From Eutreptiella sp. 'Long Island Sound 2002' (Eukaryota; Euglenozoa; Euglenophyceae; Eutreptiales; Eutreptiaceae), in contig OZ038398.1 in assembly GCA_964036045.1 (NCBI GenBank), positions 25,116,109-25,180,108 on the forward strand: a DNA stretch of 64,000 nucleotides, in the 5' to 3' direction. The translations under genes and the position numbers were made by a program. Shown here in pieces: positions 1-9,839 of this stretch (position 1 is its first letter; each line of letters begins with the position of its first letter). Under the pieces are notes generated by a model, which ran no database searches, was not told where the DNA came from, and worked only from the letters and a program-made list of their open reading frames with translations.

Positions 1-1
1 G

Positions 2-124
2 CATGAGATCGTTGGGGTGAAGGGCCTCGACGGGCGTACTCGACTGAATATGAGTCACCGTGAGCTGCAGCCTGTGGACGGTGTCGCTCTAGCCGACTGC
101 AGTGGCGGGCCACACTTCTGCTAG
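2..124 (+). CDS. possible C-terminal coding exon cut by the window edge
   Basis: A reading frame starting at the CAT at 2-4 stays open to a TAG at 122-124, giving 40 codons with a protein-like composition (HEIVGVKGLDGRTRLNMSHR at its start). I do not recognise a family. It could be the last exon of a gene that begins left of the window, or chance in GC-rich DNA. There is no independent support such as a visible acceptor site. Confidence 0.22.
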   Translation, partial: HEIVGVKGLDGRTRLNMSHRELQPVDGVALADCSGGPHFC

Positions 125-1479
125 GCGGATGTTGGCCGCCCGCTAGGCGGGAGACTTGGCGGCGCAAGCCATGGAGTGGGTGCCTGGAAGAGTGAGACAG
201 AAGGATGCGGTGGGGAAGGGGGCATGGGGTAGGGTGTGCGAACAGAACCTGAGTGACTGGGTAGAGGTTCGGGCTGGTTCAAGGTGAAGATGGCAGGGCG
301 TAACAAGGGGCGGGAGGTGCATGGCGTCGTTTTAAGTGGGTGCAAGCCTTAGGGGCTGGACGCCTAGTCACTGCGGTCACTGTCGCGGGTGCGTGTGGAG
401 GGTCAGATGACGAGGGCTGGATGGGGCAAGAGCCACGAGTGTCAGGGCACAGGCTGAGGGTAAGGGACGAAGGCAAGGCTCAGCACAGGCAGGGGGGGAG
501 GAGGCATATGGCGTCGCAGAGGCCCCGGGCCCAGTTGAAGTGCGGCTGTCGATGGTCGCTGCCCCGAGGACGACGGCGGCGTTGGCGGCGGTCTACTACA
601 GCGGCCGCTGTGGGTGGAGGCCTGGTCTGTGGCGGCGGCTGTGGCGGGTTGCTGCTGCGGTAAGGTGTTCGCCGCCGCCACGGTATCACTAAGGAAGGCC
701 AGGGCTCGCCACCACCGAGCCTTGGCCTAGGGTCTATCCAGCGTGTGGGGGAGGGGGGCGTGTGGGGACGTGTGCGCACGCAAGTGTGTTGCCTGGTGCT
801 CCAGGCCCCGGCGGCTGGGGGAGCCTGACTCTGAGCCCACCGGGGGAGTCAACGGCCTGGACACGCCGCCTCCAGGTCGATTGACATGCTGCCGGCCGCC
901 CCGACTGCTACAGGCACGGAGGCAGCCTTGCCCGCTACATGACTGGGGGTGGTCTGCACTCCTTGACTGCACGAGGCACAGAGGCTGGACCGTCCGCCCA
1001 CGGTGGCAGGCATTGGGAATTCAAGGGGCTCCAGGGCGCGAAGAGCGGTGCCCTGCCCTGAAGCCTGCCCAGGGCATCAGCCTGGGTGGCGGTGCTACTG
1101 TCCGGGTAAGCGGGGGGGGCCAGAGGGCACACCACCCGAGTGACCGCTCCGTTGCCCTGGAGGGGGGGGGGGGTACCGGCGAGGCACATGGTGGACTACC
1201 TGGATGCGGAGGGGAGTGGGGAGCAAAAACCGTAAAACGACCCCCACAACAACCAGCACACCCCCAGTGCCAACTACTGGGCTCCGCAAAAGCGAGGACA
1301 TCAGGAACACCGGCCGCGGCGGTCAGAACGCAGTGACCCGACGCAGCACGCCAAGGGAGGGACGGGTGACTGTCCAGAGCCCCGTAAAGAAACCGCAACC
1401 CGACGGAATGTCCACAGGGGGGTACCCCCCCCCCCAATGCATCCCTGAGGGCAGGGCACAGGGTCGCGGGTGCGCGCAG
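125..1479. other. GC-rich stretch, no supported gene
   Basis: Several long open frames exist on both strands, but they are alanine, proline, arginine and glycine rich, mutually overlapping and without recognisable motifs, as expected by chance at this base composition. The only structured parts are a repeat at 1270-1420 and G or C runs. Any upstream exons of the AAA+ gene should lie here or left of the window, because the first AAA exon opens at an acceptor site; I could not identify them. Confidence 0.5.
1270..1420 (+). repeat. dispersed repeat, copy 1 (partner near 18805-18970)
   Basis: About 150 bases that include TACTGGGCTCCGC, CACCGGCCGC, GGGTGACTGTCCAGAG, CCCGTAAAG and CCCGACGGAATGTC recur in the same order and orientation near 18805-18970, with scattered mismatches. 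One copy sits just upstream of the first D1 exon and the other just upstream of the last D2 exon, so both are probably intronic. I see no terminal repeats or coding potential. Confidence 0.7.
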
Positions 1480-1758
1480 GTGTTTCCCGACAACTCGTCG
1501 TCACCGGATGAGGAGGAGGTGGAGTGGGACAGCATCGCCGGGTACAAGAAGGAGAAGCAGCAGATCAACGAGACGCTGTTGATGATGCGCCGCGCCCCGA
1601 AGCTCTTCCACAACCTCTTGTCCCAGACCCGGAAGAGGCTCAGGTCCCGGCCCCCGACCCCGAAGGCCCTGCTGCTGCACGGCCCTGCGGGCACGGGCAA
1701 GACCACCATCGTCAAGGCGCTGGCCCAGAATGGGGACTCGCACCTGCTGTACCTTGCG
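1480..1758 (+). CDS. AAA+ ATPase D1, exon with Walker A
   Basis: This exon opens after the acceptor TGCGCGCAG and ends at GCG|GTATGC, both in phase 0 (93 codons). It encodes an acidic lead-in, then WDSIAGYKKEKQQINETL, a helix-rich linker, and PKALLLHGPAGTGKTTIVKA, a full Walker A. The IAGY/QQ helix before the P-loop resembles a family of plant and algal AAA proteins related to the katanin/Msp1/ATAD branch, from memory; the exact family needs a search. Neither start codon nor upstream exon was found. The fold predicts ATP-driven remodelling of a protein substrate, which cannot be named from sequence. Confidence 0.88.
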
Positions 1759-3903
1759 GTATGCGATATGACATGCGAAGCGATTGGCAGACTCATCGGC
1801 CTGTTCTGCGGGCGGTCTTTGGGGGTGCGAGGCTGTTTGTGAAAAGGCGTTGGGAAGCTCGGTTACCCTCCAACCGCCCCGACCCCACACCCTTTGCCCA
1901 ACCGCCATCGGTTACCTCGATTAAGGGGGGGGGGGGGGGCGTACCAAAGCGGGCGGGATTTAGTGGCAGGGGCATGTAATAGCAGGGGTTCCGGAAACTG
2001 AGTTGTGCACTCAAATAGTGGCAGGGCAATTGGACCAGGGCACAGGCATTGGGCCGCAGAATGGAGCATCCACAGAATTGCAATCCTAATCTGGTTCTGA
2101 GTCAGAGCTTGAACCAACAGAGGAGGCATCACTGTCAGACATTTGAAGGCTGCAGGAAACAGTGGGGGCAGGGATGCATTGGAAGGGAAGAGGGACCTCA
2201 GAGACGGCCCCAGAGGCGGGTAGACAGGCGGTTGGAGGTGGCTGCCAAAGCGGTTGGGGCCGGTTACTGGAGGTTACAAATGCCATTGAAGCTGGCACTT
2301 GGCGTCAGGGAGACAGTGGCCGTGCTTAGGCTGGGCGCCCTGAAGGGAGGGGGGGGTCCCCCCTTCCAATGCATCCCTGGGGAGGGGGTTTGGAAGTTTT
2401 TTGGTGCACTCGAATAATGGCAGGCCCCGCCTTTATATGCCCCCCCCCCCCTACCCTGTGGCCGTCAGTTGCCCTCCATTTACTGTCGGTTACCCCCCCA
2501 ACGCCGCCCCGCCACACAGGTCTGTCCTGAATCCGGCCTCACCTGCGGTGCTTTACGGTAGATCCGCACGGCTCACATCGAGGCTGTAGACTACTGCAAT
2601 ACCAGCCAAAGGGGACCACACAGGACCAGGGTCGTCTGGCCGTTGGTCTCGGGTACATGTCTGTACTGTCAGAAGCAGGGGCCTGTCCGTCCCCGAATCA
2701 GCGGTTCCCCCTGCCCCCCCGAACTGAACGACGGGGCGGTATTTGGGTGTCGGCACGTGAAGTTGGTGCCGTTCTCCATCATCACCCCTGCGAATGCGGA
2801 GGGTACACATGTTGGAGGACAGGCACCGCTTTGCTTGGGAGCAGCACGCTGCTGAGGGGTAGCACAGTGGTGCTGAGGGGTAGCACAGTGGTGCTGAGGG
2901 GTAGCACAGTGGTGCTGAGGGGTAGCACAGTGGTGCTGAGGGGTAGCACAGTGGTGCTGAGGGGTAGCACAGTGGTGCTGAGGGGTAGCACAGTGGTGCT
3001 GAGGGGTAGCACAGTGGTGCTGAGGGGTAGCACAGTGGTGCTGAGGGGTAGCACAGTGGTGCTGAGGGGTAGCACAGTGGTGCTGAGGGGTAGCACAGTG
3101 GTGCTGAGGGGTAGCACAGTGGTGCTGAGGGGTAGCACAGTGGTGCTGAGGGGTAGCACAGTGGTGCTGAGGGGTAGCACAGTGGTGCTGAGGGGTAGCA
3201 CAGTGGTGCTGAGGGTCCCCTTGGTCCAGCACCCACTCCCCCGTGAGCGAGCACCTCGGGTCGCCTTGACCTGTCTCTGCACCGGTCACTACCTGTCGCT
3301 ACCGGTGTGCCCGGGATTCCGTGGCTTCCACTGTGTCAGCTCCACAGGAACCTCCTCAACCCCAAGTGGGGTGCGCTTCCGGGGGTACCCGTAGCCGGCG
3401 TCATTGGCCTACCTGTCTGCAGCCATCCGTCCAACAGCCAGGGCTTTGAACAACTCAGCACCACTGGCGGGGGGGGGGGGGGGGGTCCCACACCACCCAC
3501 CCACCCACCCCCCCTGGGAGCCCCCCTTCAAAACATTGGGCCAAATTTTCCTCCGGGCCTCCGGCCGATCAAAAATTGTCTCTGGCGCCTTCGGCGCCAA
3601 TCAGTTGCAACCAAAAACTTTCTTCAGCGCCTCTAAAAACTCAGTACCAGTCGGGGGGGGGGGGGGGCTGGACCCGCCCACCCACCTCCCCTAGACCCCC
3701 CCCGCCCTAAAAAAAAAAAGCCCTGGCAACGCCTCCGCTGCTTGAGTACACGGGCGGGGCTGACGTCGAAGGGTCATTCGTGGTGGAACTAGATGCTTCA
3801 GATGTGCTGGCCGTGCTCAATGGAGGAGGGGAAGTTGAGTGGCGGGCCGGGTATGGCTGCCGGGATTATAGGCAAGGCTGGCCATTCTGTCATGCTCCCT
3901 CAG
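1759..3903 (+). other. intron of AAA D1 with minisatellite and G-runs
   Basis: This is inferred as an intron because the Walker A exon and the Walker B exon fall either side in matching phase 0. It contains G runs (1925-1939, 3469-3485), a 21-bp minisatellite (2851-3215), a C-rich CCCACC region and a perfect small hairpin at 3583-3599 (TGGCGCC, three-base loop, GGCGCCA). Two similar short blocks (GCACTCAAATAGTGGCAGG near 2007 and GCACTCGAATAATGGCAGG near 2405) look like a minor repeat. Confidence 0.7.
2851..3215 (+). repeat. 21-bp minisatellite, about 17 copies
   Basis: The unit GCTGAGGGGTAGCACAGTGGT repeats almost perfectly head to tail. The unit length is a multiple of three and carries no stop in several frames, so it creates long artificial open frames on both strands (for example serine/threonine/valine/leucine repeats). 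It lies inside the first AAA intron and is not judged coding. Confidence 0.95.
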
Positions 3904-4173
3904 GGGCACAAGATCCTCTCCAGTGCGTATGGCGAGTCGGAGCGCCTCTTGGCCACGATTTTCAAGGGGGCCAGGGACCTGGCGCTCGCATCGCAAAAGA
4001 CCGTGCTCCTCTTCATGGACGAGGTCGACACGATAGCCCCGGCGGACGGGGGCGAGACGCCCGCGATCACGCAGCGCGTGCTCTCCACGCTGCTCACCCA
4101 CATCGACGGGTTCGAGAACGGGAACGACGTGATCGTCATTGCGGCGACCAACAAGCTCAAGGGCATCAACCAG
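3904..4173 (+). CDS. AAA+ ATPase D1, exon with Walker B and sensor 1
   Basis: The acceptor CTCCCTCAG is followed by 90 codons in phase 0. The exon encodes KILSSAYGESERLLATIFKG (the post-Walker A pore-loop and GESE helix), TVLLFMDEVDTIA (Walker B with catalytic DE) and VIVIAATNK (sensor 1), ending at CAG|GTCGTT. The donor is weaker than usual but keeps phase with the next exon. Spacing from Walker A in the previous exon fits a canonical AAA module once the intron is removed. Confidence 0.88.
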
Positions 4174-4365
4174 GTCGTTGTCGCGTGGTGTGTGTTCTGT
4201 GTCCTGTGTATTGTGTGCGATGTGCTATGTAGTATTCCACGTTATGGCATGTGTGCTGCGCGCTGCGTGGTGGTGCGTGCCGCTGGCGTACAACACACTG
4301 CACCTGCACACAACACGTGACACATCACACGTGACATATAACGCAACATACCACACAACATACCA

Positions 4366-4502
4366 CACAACACACAACACAGAACACAACACACAACACA
4401 ACACAACACACAACACACAACACACAACACACAACACACAACACACAACACACAACACACAACACACAACACACAACACACAACACACAGCACACAACAC
4501 AA
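4366..4502 (+). repeat. ACACAAC microsatellite
   Basis: Around twenty units of a CA-rich heptamer-like motif (ACACAAC with small variations) are repeated without interruption. It lies within the second AAA D1 intron. Confidence 0.9.
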
Positions 4503-5595
4503 ACTTCATTGTCCTGCCTCTGGCCTCATCCACCCAACGCAATCCTGCGTTTCCCAACATTTGTCCGCCCCCTTCTCTCCACCGTTTCCTGCCGTCCCTC
4601 CCGGTTTCAGTGCGTTACGCTCTTTCCTACCAAAGTCCCCCATTCCTACCATGGCATCCCCTTTCCCGCCACATCAGCGCACAACACATGGAACGTCACG
4701 AGGTAGTGCAGCGACCGCTTTTAAAAACCGGTTGACCGTGGCTGGGAAAGCGGTTGGGGAGCAGATGCCAGCGGACAAACCGTTGGAGCCGCGGTTGCAG
4801 TGCGAAGGACGCGGTGGGAGCAGAACTGCACGGGGATGTGTGGGGTTTCATGAAGGCTGTCGATGACCGTGTGACCCTAACCCCCTGTGCGGAAGTACTG
4901 CACTGTCTATGCGCTACCCTGTGTTGCCGCCATTTTGGGGGCTACCAGTTTTGCGGTCTGCGTGGAAAGATAGGGTGAAACGTGCAGGTAGGAGTGCCGG
5001 GCACAGAGGTTGAGAGTAGAAAGTACAAAGTACGAGTGAAATGAAGGATCAAGGCTTCCTCCATTAAATGGTCTGTAACACAGCGCTGCATGTAGTAGCC
5101 GTTGGGGTAACCAGGCTTTCAACTCTGGGGGGGGGGGGGGGGCTCAATAGAGCCCCCTGGCTAGACCCCCCCAGTATCACTAAGCAAAACGCCCCACACC
5201 AACACCCATGCCCCCTTCCTCCCTGCACTACCCACACTGACCCCCGCCCCCGTTCATACCCCTTGCCCAACCCACACCCACAGCCCCCTTCAGCCCCGAA
5301 GGCGCAGGCAGACTGATGGCATGCGCTGATACGAACACACTGCGGGACTTCTTCCCTTGGATTCTTGGTATCCGTGGTCTTGGTTCAGGGTGTGGGGGGT
5401 GTGGGCCTGCGATGCATGCACTTTGGGCGCTTTGGACGTGTTGGGCGTTCGTTGCTTGCTGTTGCACTGTCAATGGGGGTTTTGAAACAACCTGCGTGGA
5501 CTTCACTTGCTGAAGGCGAAGGCGATGGTGTCCAAGGGGAAGGTTTTTGCATTTGAACATCAAAAGCAATCAAAATGGCGGGTGAACCCCCCCCC

Positions 5596-5760
5596 CCCGA
5601 GATTTTGACTGACCCACCCACCCACCCACCCACTCACGCACATCAGAAAACTCAGGAAAAAAATGAAATTTTATCAAAGGGGCCCGAAATTGGAGGTCGG
5701 TTTTTGGTACACAAAATTTTTCTTTGTCTCTGACCCCCTCCCCCCCCCCCTTGCCCCCCC
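5596..5760 (+). repeat. short dispersed element, family X, copy 1
   Basis: The blocks are, in order: a CCCA-repeat head, CACATCAGAAAACTCAGG, AAATGAAATTT, GAAATTGGAGGTCGG, GGTACACAAAATTTTTC and CTGACCCCC. The same order of blocks, with substitutions, occurs at 8576-8712, 9152-9296, 9395-9530 (inverted), 9680-9834 and 18601-18760. All copies lie in inferred introns of the AAA gene or genes. Confidence 0.65.
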
Positions 5761-5996
5761 CCCCATTCAGGGCGGAGGGAAGGGACAAGAACTGCAATGC
5801 ACTGTCCGCGTGACACGCACAATCAATGGAACTGAGATGGCAATGAAGGTCGTGAGGCAGGCGCGGCTGGAGCTAAAGTGGCGGGTCCACACCTGACCTT
5901 TTGAGGCCCTTGGTACAGTATCCACCAGCCGCTAAGCAAAGGCATTGTCTTGGCTTCACAGAGCACCCAGCGCTTTGTGCCCCACCTCGTCCACAG

Positions 5997-6320
5997 GCGC
6001 TGCTGAGCCGCTTCGACGTCATGATCAAGTTCCCACTGCCGGCCCAAGAGGACCGGAGGCAGATTGTGCAGCACTACGCCCGGCACCTGCCCGACAACGC
6101 GTTGACGGACTTCGCGCGGAGGACCGCGGGGATGTCCGGGAGGGATATCAAGGCCATCTGCCAACAAACCGAACGCAATTGGGTGCAGCGGATGGTATTG
6201 TCGCAGGCCGATCTGGACCTGCCCGAAGACATGCCGTTGCCGGGCATTGCAGACTACGTCAAGACGTTGAAGGATGGCCGCCAGGGTACCGAGGCCGTGC
6301 ACAAATTGGAGGGGCTTGGG
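5997..6320 (+). CDS. AAA+ ATPase D1, exon with arginine finger and lid
   Basis: This exon opens after TCCACAG in phase 0 and runs 108 codons. It encodes ALLSRFDVMIKFPLPAQEDR (arginine-finger region), a helical lid, and GMSGRDIKAICQQTERNW with the sensor 2 GR pair. A plausible end is GGG|GTGAAG at 6320, also phase 0, which would splice directly into the first exon of D2 at 8743. If that donor is not used, the frame continues into a proline/serine-rich, probably intronic stretch. Confidence 0.85.
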
Positions 6321-8742
6321 GTGAAGGTGCACCCCCTCCATCCCTCTGTCCACCCAATCCTCCCAACGCCGGCTCCCTCCGCCACTCCGTCCCCCTGTTC
6401 CCCCTCTTTCTCCCTGCCTCCTTTCCTCCGTCAGTCACTCCCCCTCCCTCCTTTTATCCCCCCTTCCCATCCCCTGGCCCTCCCGGGTCATGCTCCCTTG
6501 AAGACGTGTGCCCTCTACATATATGATATGACACATGTGCAGGATGGTTTGGCCTGTGTGGGGGCGCCACTCACATGAGCGGGAATCGATCCGGGGGCTT
6601 TATGCCCGAAAACAAAAGTACCGCCTCCCAGCGAAGTGCGAAGTTATTGAGTAAAAAGAATGGGGGGCGTGGTAAACCTTAGGTTCACCTCATTTCTATC
6701 AATTTTCGCCCTCTGCAGCATGGGAGGGGCAGGGCCCTTTTTAACAACTGGTGGGGATGGGGGGGGGCTGGACCCCCCCCACCCCACACCCCACCCTCCC
6801 GTAAAAGGAGCCCCAGGGAGGGCGCGCAAGATGTGATATGGGAGGGGTCTGAAGGGTCCCAATCTGTGGGACGGGCCCAGGGTCCCTCGGAGGGGACCCA
6901 AGTATTCCCTTGTCTTTCTTGTGCAACCTGCAAGACGGGAGGGGACCCAAGGCCCCCAGTGCCACAAGAGAGTGTACAGGTGCAAGCCAGCAGCGGGCAC
7001 TCCCGGCTGCAACTCGAAGCGCTATGAGTGGTAGCACGGATGCCTTTGGGGCCGAGGCGACCACTCCAAAGATGGCAACACCTTTGGGTACAAGCCGCAG
7101 GTTTTCCTGGGCTGCAACGCAATGTGTCAGATGTGCGGCTGATGACCCTTGGGGCCAGATTGGCATGCACCACTAATGCCCCTCCTTCGTGGGTTAGTGA
7201 TTAGGGAGCGGCAAACGCTGCGATTCAGGACAGCGCAGGGACCACAGTATGGCCAGCTACACCTGCATACTGCCCACAGTCACAGAACCAGGCTAAGTCA
7301 AGGCTCCCAAGGTGTCCAGCACACCGAGTTGATGGTCCAAAGTCCAAATGACATCCGTGCAAACTGTCCTTGAGAAGGCGTGCAAACTGTACAGACTCGA
7401 GCTCCAACTCCAACTCCAACTCCGCCCTCCCCACCGAGGCAGCAAAGGCGACCGCGAAGCCACCAACACCCACGATGTGAGTAGCCCAGGGCCAAAGGGT
7501 GAGTGGTGTGGCTCGCGCTAAATTCAAAATGTACTTCCGTCAAGATGTGCGGCAAGCCAACAAGTAAACAACAAGCCAATTGGCGTACAGCCAATCAAAA
7601 CCCAAACCCCAAACCCCTCCCTCCATCTTTTCCTCCCTCCAAGGACAGTGGCAGACATGAGCCAGGCAACCGGTAGTGTATGGGGTGCAAAGTCCAACCA
7701 GAAGACACATGCACGGTCCCTGGGCAGGAGGTTTGTGCCCTTTATAGCATTGCCCCAAGTCCAACTCCAGCCCCCCCCCCTGCCCCAGTACCACCCACCA
7801 TTCGGAGCGGCATTCGCGACGACCCTAAGGCACTATTTCCCACAGGCAGGCCTGGCCTCATGGAAGACACGCATGTTGACACAAACAGCAATAGGCCCCA
7901 ACGGGCGGCCACGTGTCCCCCCAAATGGCAGCCTCCAGATTGCAGCGCCATGGCCTCCGCAAAGGGGCATACAGGCCTCTGCGAGGAGGCGCCAAGACCT
8001 CTGCGCGGAGGGCGATCATGCCCGATGGCCGCTCGATTGGTAACATGGCCCGGGCCCCAATGGTCATTTTTTTGGAAGGGGGGCTGGGGTGTACCTGCAG
8101 GCGTGGGCCCAGCAGCCACGGCACACCGAGGTGCTGACCCAGGGACAGGCCTCTGCACCTCGCGTACCTCAAAACCCAGCATGGGCCCTGAGTGCCCCGC
8201 ACGGGAGCACAGAGGAGCCGGCGCAGAGCAACGCCATTGCTGGGCTGCGCACTACAGAGCACGTTTAGGACGGGTGCACACGTCAGGCTGCCAACAACGC
8301 ACCGCGTGATGAGGGGCCCAGGGGTGCATGGCCCCTCGAATAATCACCGTCGTCGGCCACTCTTAACCGGTTAGGCGTGGGCCCGCTGCAAGGTGAGCCG
8401 GTATTTACGGCCCTAGTCAACTCCAATCCCCACAGATGTATTAGAACGGCTGACAACCTTAGGAGGGGGAGTACCCCCTCCCCCCCTGGAAGCAGAAGGT
8501 TCAAGGCCGAGAAGCCAATAGGCGCCGCCACAGGCTCACAGAGCCAACCACCAAGGCCTCGTGCCAACCCCCCCCCCCCCCCCTGGACGCAGATTTTGCA
8601 GTTGGGTAAAATGGAATCTGCAAAAGTCAAAATTCCTTTGGGCCATTTTTGGTACTCAAGCTTTTGGGTTCCGGACACCCCCCTCCTCTCTTCGAATGCA
8701 TGCTTGCCAATCCCTCTCCCCCCCCCCTCCGTTCCTCCAAAG
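6321..8742 (+). other. region between AAA D1 and D2 (intron or intergenic)
   Basis: About 2.4 kb without any recognisable domain. Open frames up to about 200 codons are present on both strands but are low in motif content and mutually overlapping. Phase-0 sites at both edges allow it to be one intron of a double-AAA gene; alternatively it contains the end of one gene and the promoter of a second. A block on the minus strand near 6565-6585 resembles a tRNA B box (see rejected items). Confidence 0.5.
8576..8712 (+). repeat. short dispersed element, family X, copy 2
   Basis: Shared blocks are a C-run head, a purine-rich AAAATGGAATCTGCAAAAG segment, TTTTTGGTACTCA, CTTTTGGGTTCCGGACACCC and a CTCCTCTCTTC tail. 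It ends about 30 bases before the acceptor of the first D2 exon, so it may supply part of that intron's 3' region. Confidence 0.6.
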
Positions 8743-9087
8743 GTGTACTGGGGAGCTGAAGATGGAGCAGTGAACGACCCGTGGGAGAGCATTGCAGGGT
8801 ACGTGCAGCAGAAGCAGCAGGTCAACGAGTCCATGCTCATGGCACTGAAGCACGGGGACCTGTTCGACGCCCTGCTGACGAAGACCCGGCGGGCGGCCGT
8901 GCAGAACGCGCATGTGCCCAAGGCGCTGCTGCTGCAGGGCCCCCCGGGCACCGGGAAGACCACCGTCGTGCGGCTCATGGCCCAGGGGATGGGGGTGCCA
9001 ATGGTGCACATCCCCACGACGAAGATCTTCAGCAAGTGGTTTGGCCAGAGCGAGAGGAACCTGGCGGATATCCTGGATGCATGTCAG
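8743..9087 (+). CDS. AAA+ ATPase D2, exon with Walker A
   Basis: The acceptor CCTCCAAAG is followed by 115 codons in phase 0. The exon encodes DPWESIAGYVQQKQQVNESM, PKALLLQGPPGTGKTTVVRL (Walker A) and KIFSKWFGQSERNLADILDA, ending at CAG|GTGGTC. It is clearly paralogous to D1, but the intron positions differ: D1 splits before its GESER helix, D2 after its GQSER helix. So this is not a simple recent tandem copy that kept its introns. The next exon is 8 kb away. Confidence 0.88.
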
Positions 9088-9151
9088 GTGGTCCATGGCA
9101 CCACCCCGGCCTCAGGGATGTATGACGAGGGCAGACAACCGTAGGAGAAGG

Positions 9152-9296
9152 GGGGGTAAACCTCCCCAGGCCCAGATTTCATGGGGGGGAAATGAAATTT
9201 GCAAAATGATGTATTGATTTGGGCTGTGTTTGGTACACATATTTTTGGGTCCCAGACCACCCCCCTTTCCTCCTCTCTTCTGGTACATACATCCCT
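9152..9296 (+). repeat. short dispersed element, family X, copy 3
   Basis: This copy carries AAATGAAATTTGCAAAATG, TTTGGTACACATATTTTTGG, GTCCCAGACC and a TCCTCTCTTCTGGTACATAC tail. It is the clearest match to copies 1 and 5 across the GGTACACA core. Confidence 0.65.
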
Positions 9297-9394
9297 GCCC
9301 CACCCCAACCCTGACCCCCAGCCCCAGCCCCGGCCCCGGCCCAAGTGGGCTCATGAGGTGTGCTGGGAAAAAATGAGTGGTCGGTCAACAGGGC

Positions 9395-9530
9395 TCGCCC
9401 CCAGGCAGGGGGTTCAGACACCAAAAACAGTTTGTGTCCCTAAATCGGCCTCCAACTTCGGGCTTCTGTGGTAAATTTCATTTTTTCTGAGAAACACTTT
9501 TCTGATGTGGCTGGGTCAGCCGCCGGTGGC
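9395..9530 (-). repeat. short dispersed element, family X, copy 4, inverted
   Basis: Read on the minus strand it shows CACATCAGAAAA, CTCAGAAAAAATGAAATTT, GAAGTTGGAGGCCGATTTAG, GGGACACAAACTGTTTTTGG and TCTGAACCCCC in the same order as copy 1 at 5596-5760. The inverted orientation argues for insertion rather than tandem copying. Confidence 0.6.
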
Positions 9531-9679
9531 CAGGGCCCCAAATGACCCCCCCCCTCCCTCTTTTTCCCCGGGGTCCAAAAGCAATGGCCTGGCCTCGGTG
9601 AGTCCTCAATATGCATCGGAGTCTCACTGCAGGTGTATGCCCTCTCCAGGGAAGTGTTAGAGTGGACCGTAGGAGGAGG

Positions 9680-9834
9680 GGACCCCCCCTCCCTCTTGAC
9701 CCCCCCCCCCTCCAGACCAAAGTGACCATCGTGGGAAAAAACGAAACCGTTGGGAAACTCTGGCCGGGCCATTGTTGGTACACACACTTTTGGGTCCCAG
9801 ACCCCCTCCCCACCCCCTCCTCTCTTCTGATACC
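9680..9834 (+). repeat. short dispersed element, family X, copy 5
   Basis: It begins with CCTCCAGACCAAAGTGACCA, shared almost exactly with the copy at 18601, and continues with TTGGTACACACACTTTTGG, GTCCCAGACCCCCTCC and a TCCTCTCTTCTGATAC tail. The decayed LINE starts directly after this copy. Confidence 0.65.
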
Positions 9835-9839
9835 CACCC

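Larger units (their letters stand above)
4174..5996 (+). other. intron of AAA D1 with microsatellite and dispersed element
   Basis: This lies between the sensor 1 exon and the arginine-finger exon. It holds an AACACAC-type microsatellite (about 4366-4502), a 16-base G run at 5127-5142 and one copy of the short dispersed family described at 5596-5760. I see no conserved coding segment. Confidence 0.7.

Noticed and set aside
743-1336. 197-codon open frame near the left edge
   Set aside because: Compositionally random, with equal-length frames on the other strand and no motif.
2553-3394. Long open frames on both strands across the 21-bp repeat
   Set aside because: The unit length is a multiple of three without stops, so openness is automatic; peptides are pure repeats.
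6560-6640. tRNA gene or tRNA-derived SINE on the minus strand
   Set aside because: Only a B-box-like GGATCGATTCC is present. I could not find a cloverleaf, A box or acceptor stem.
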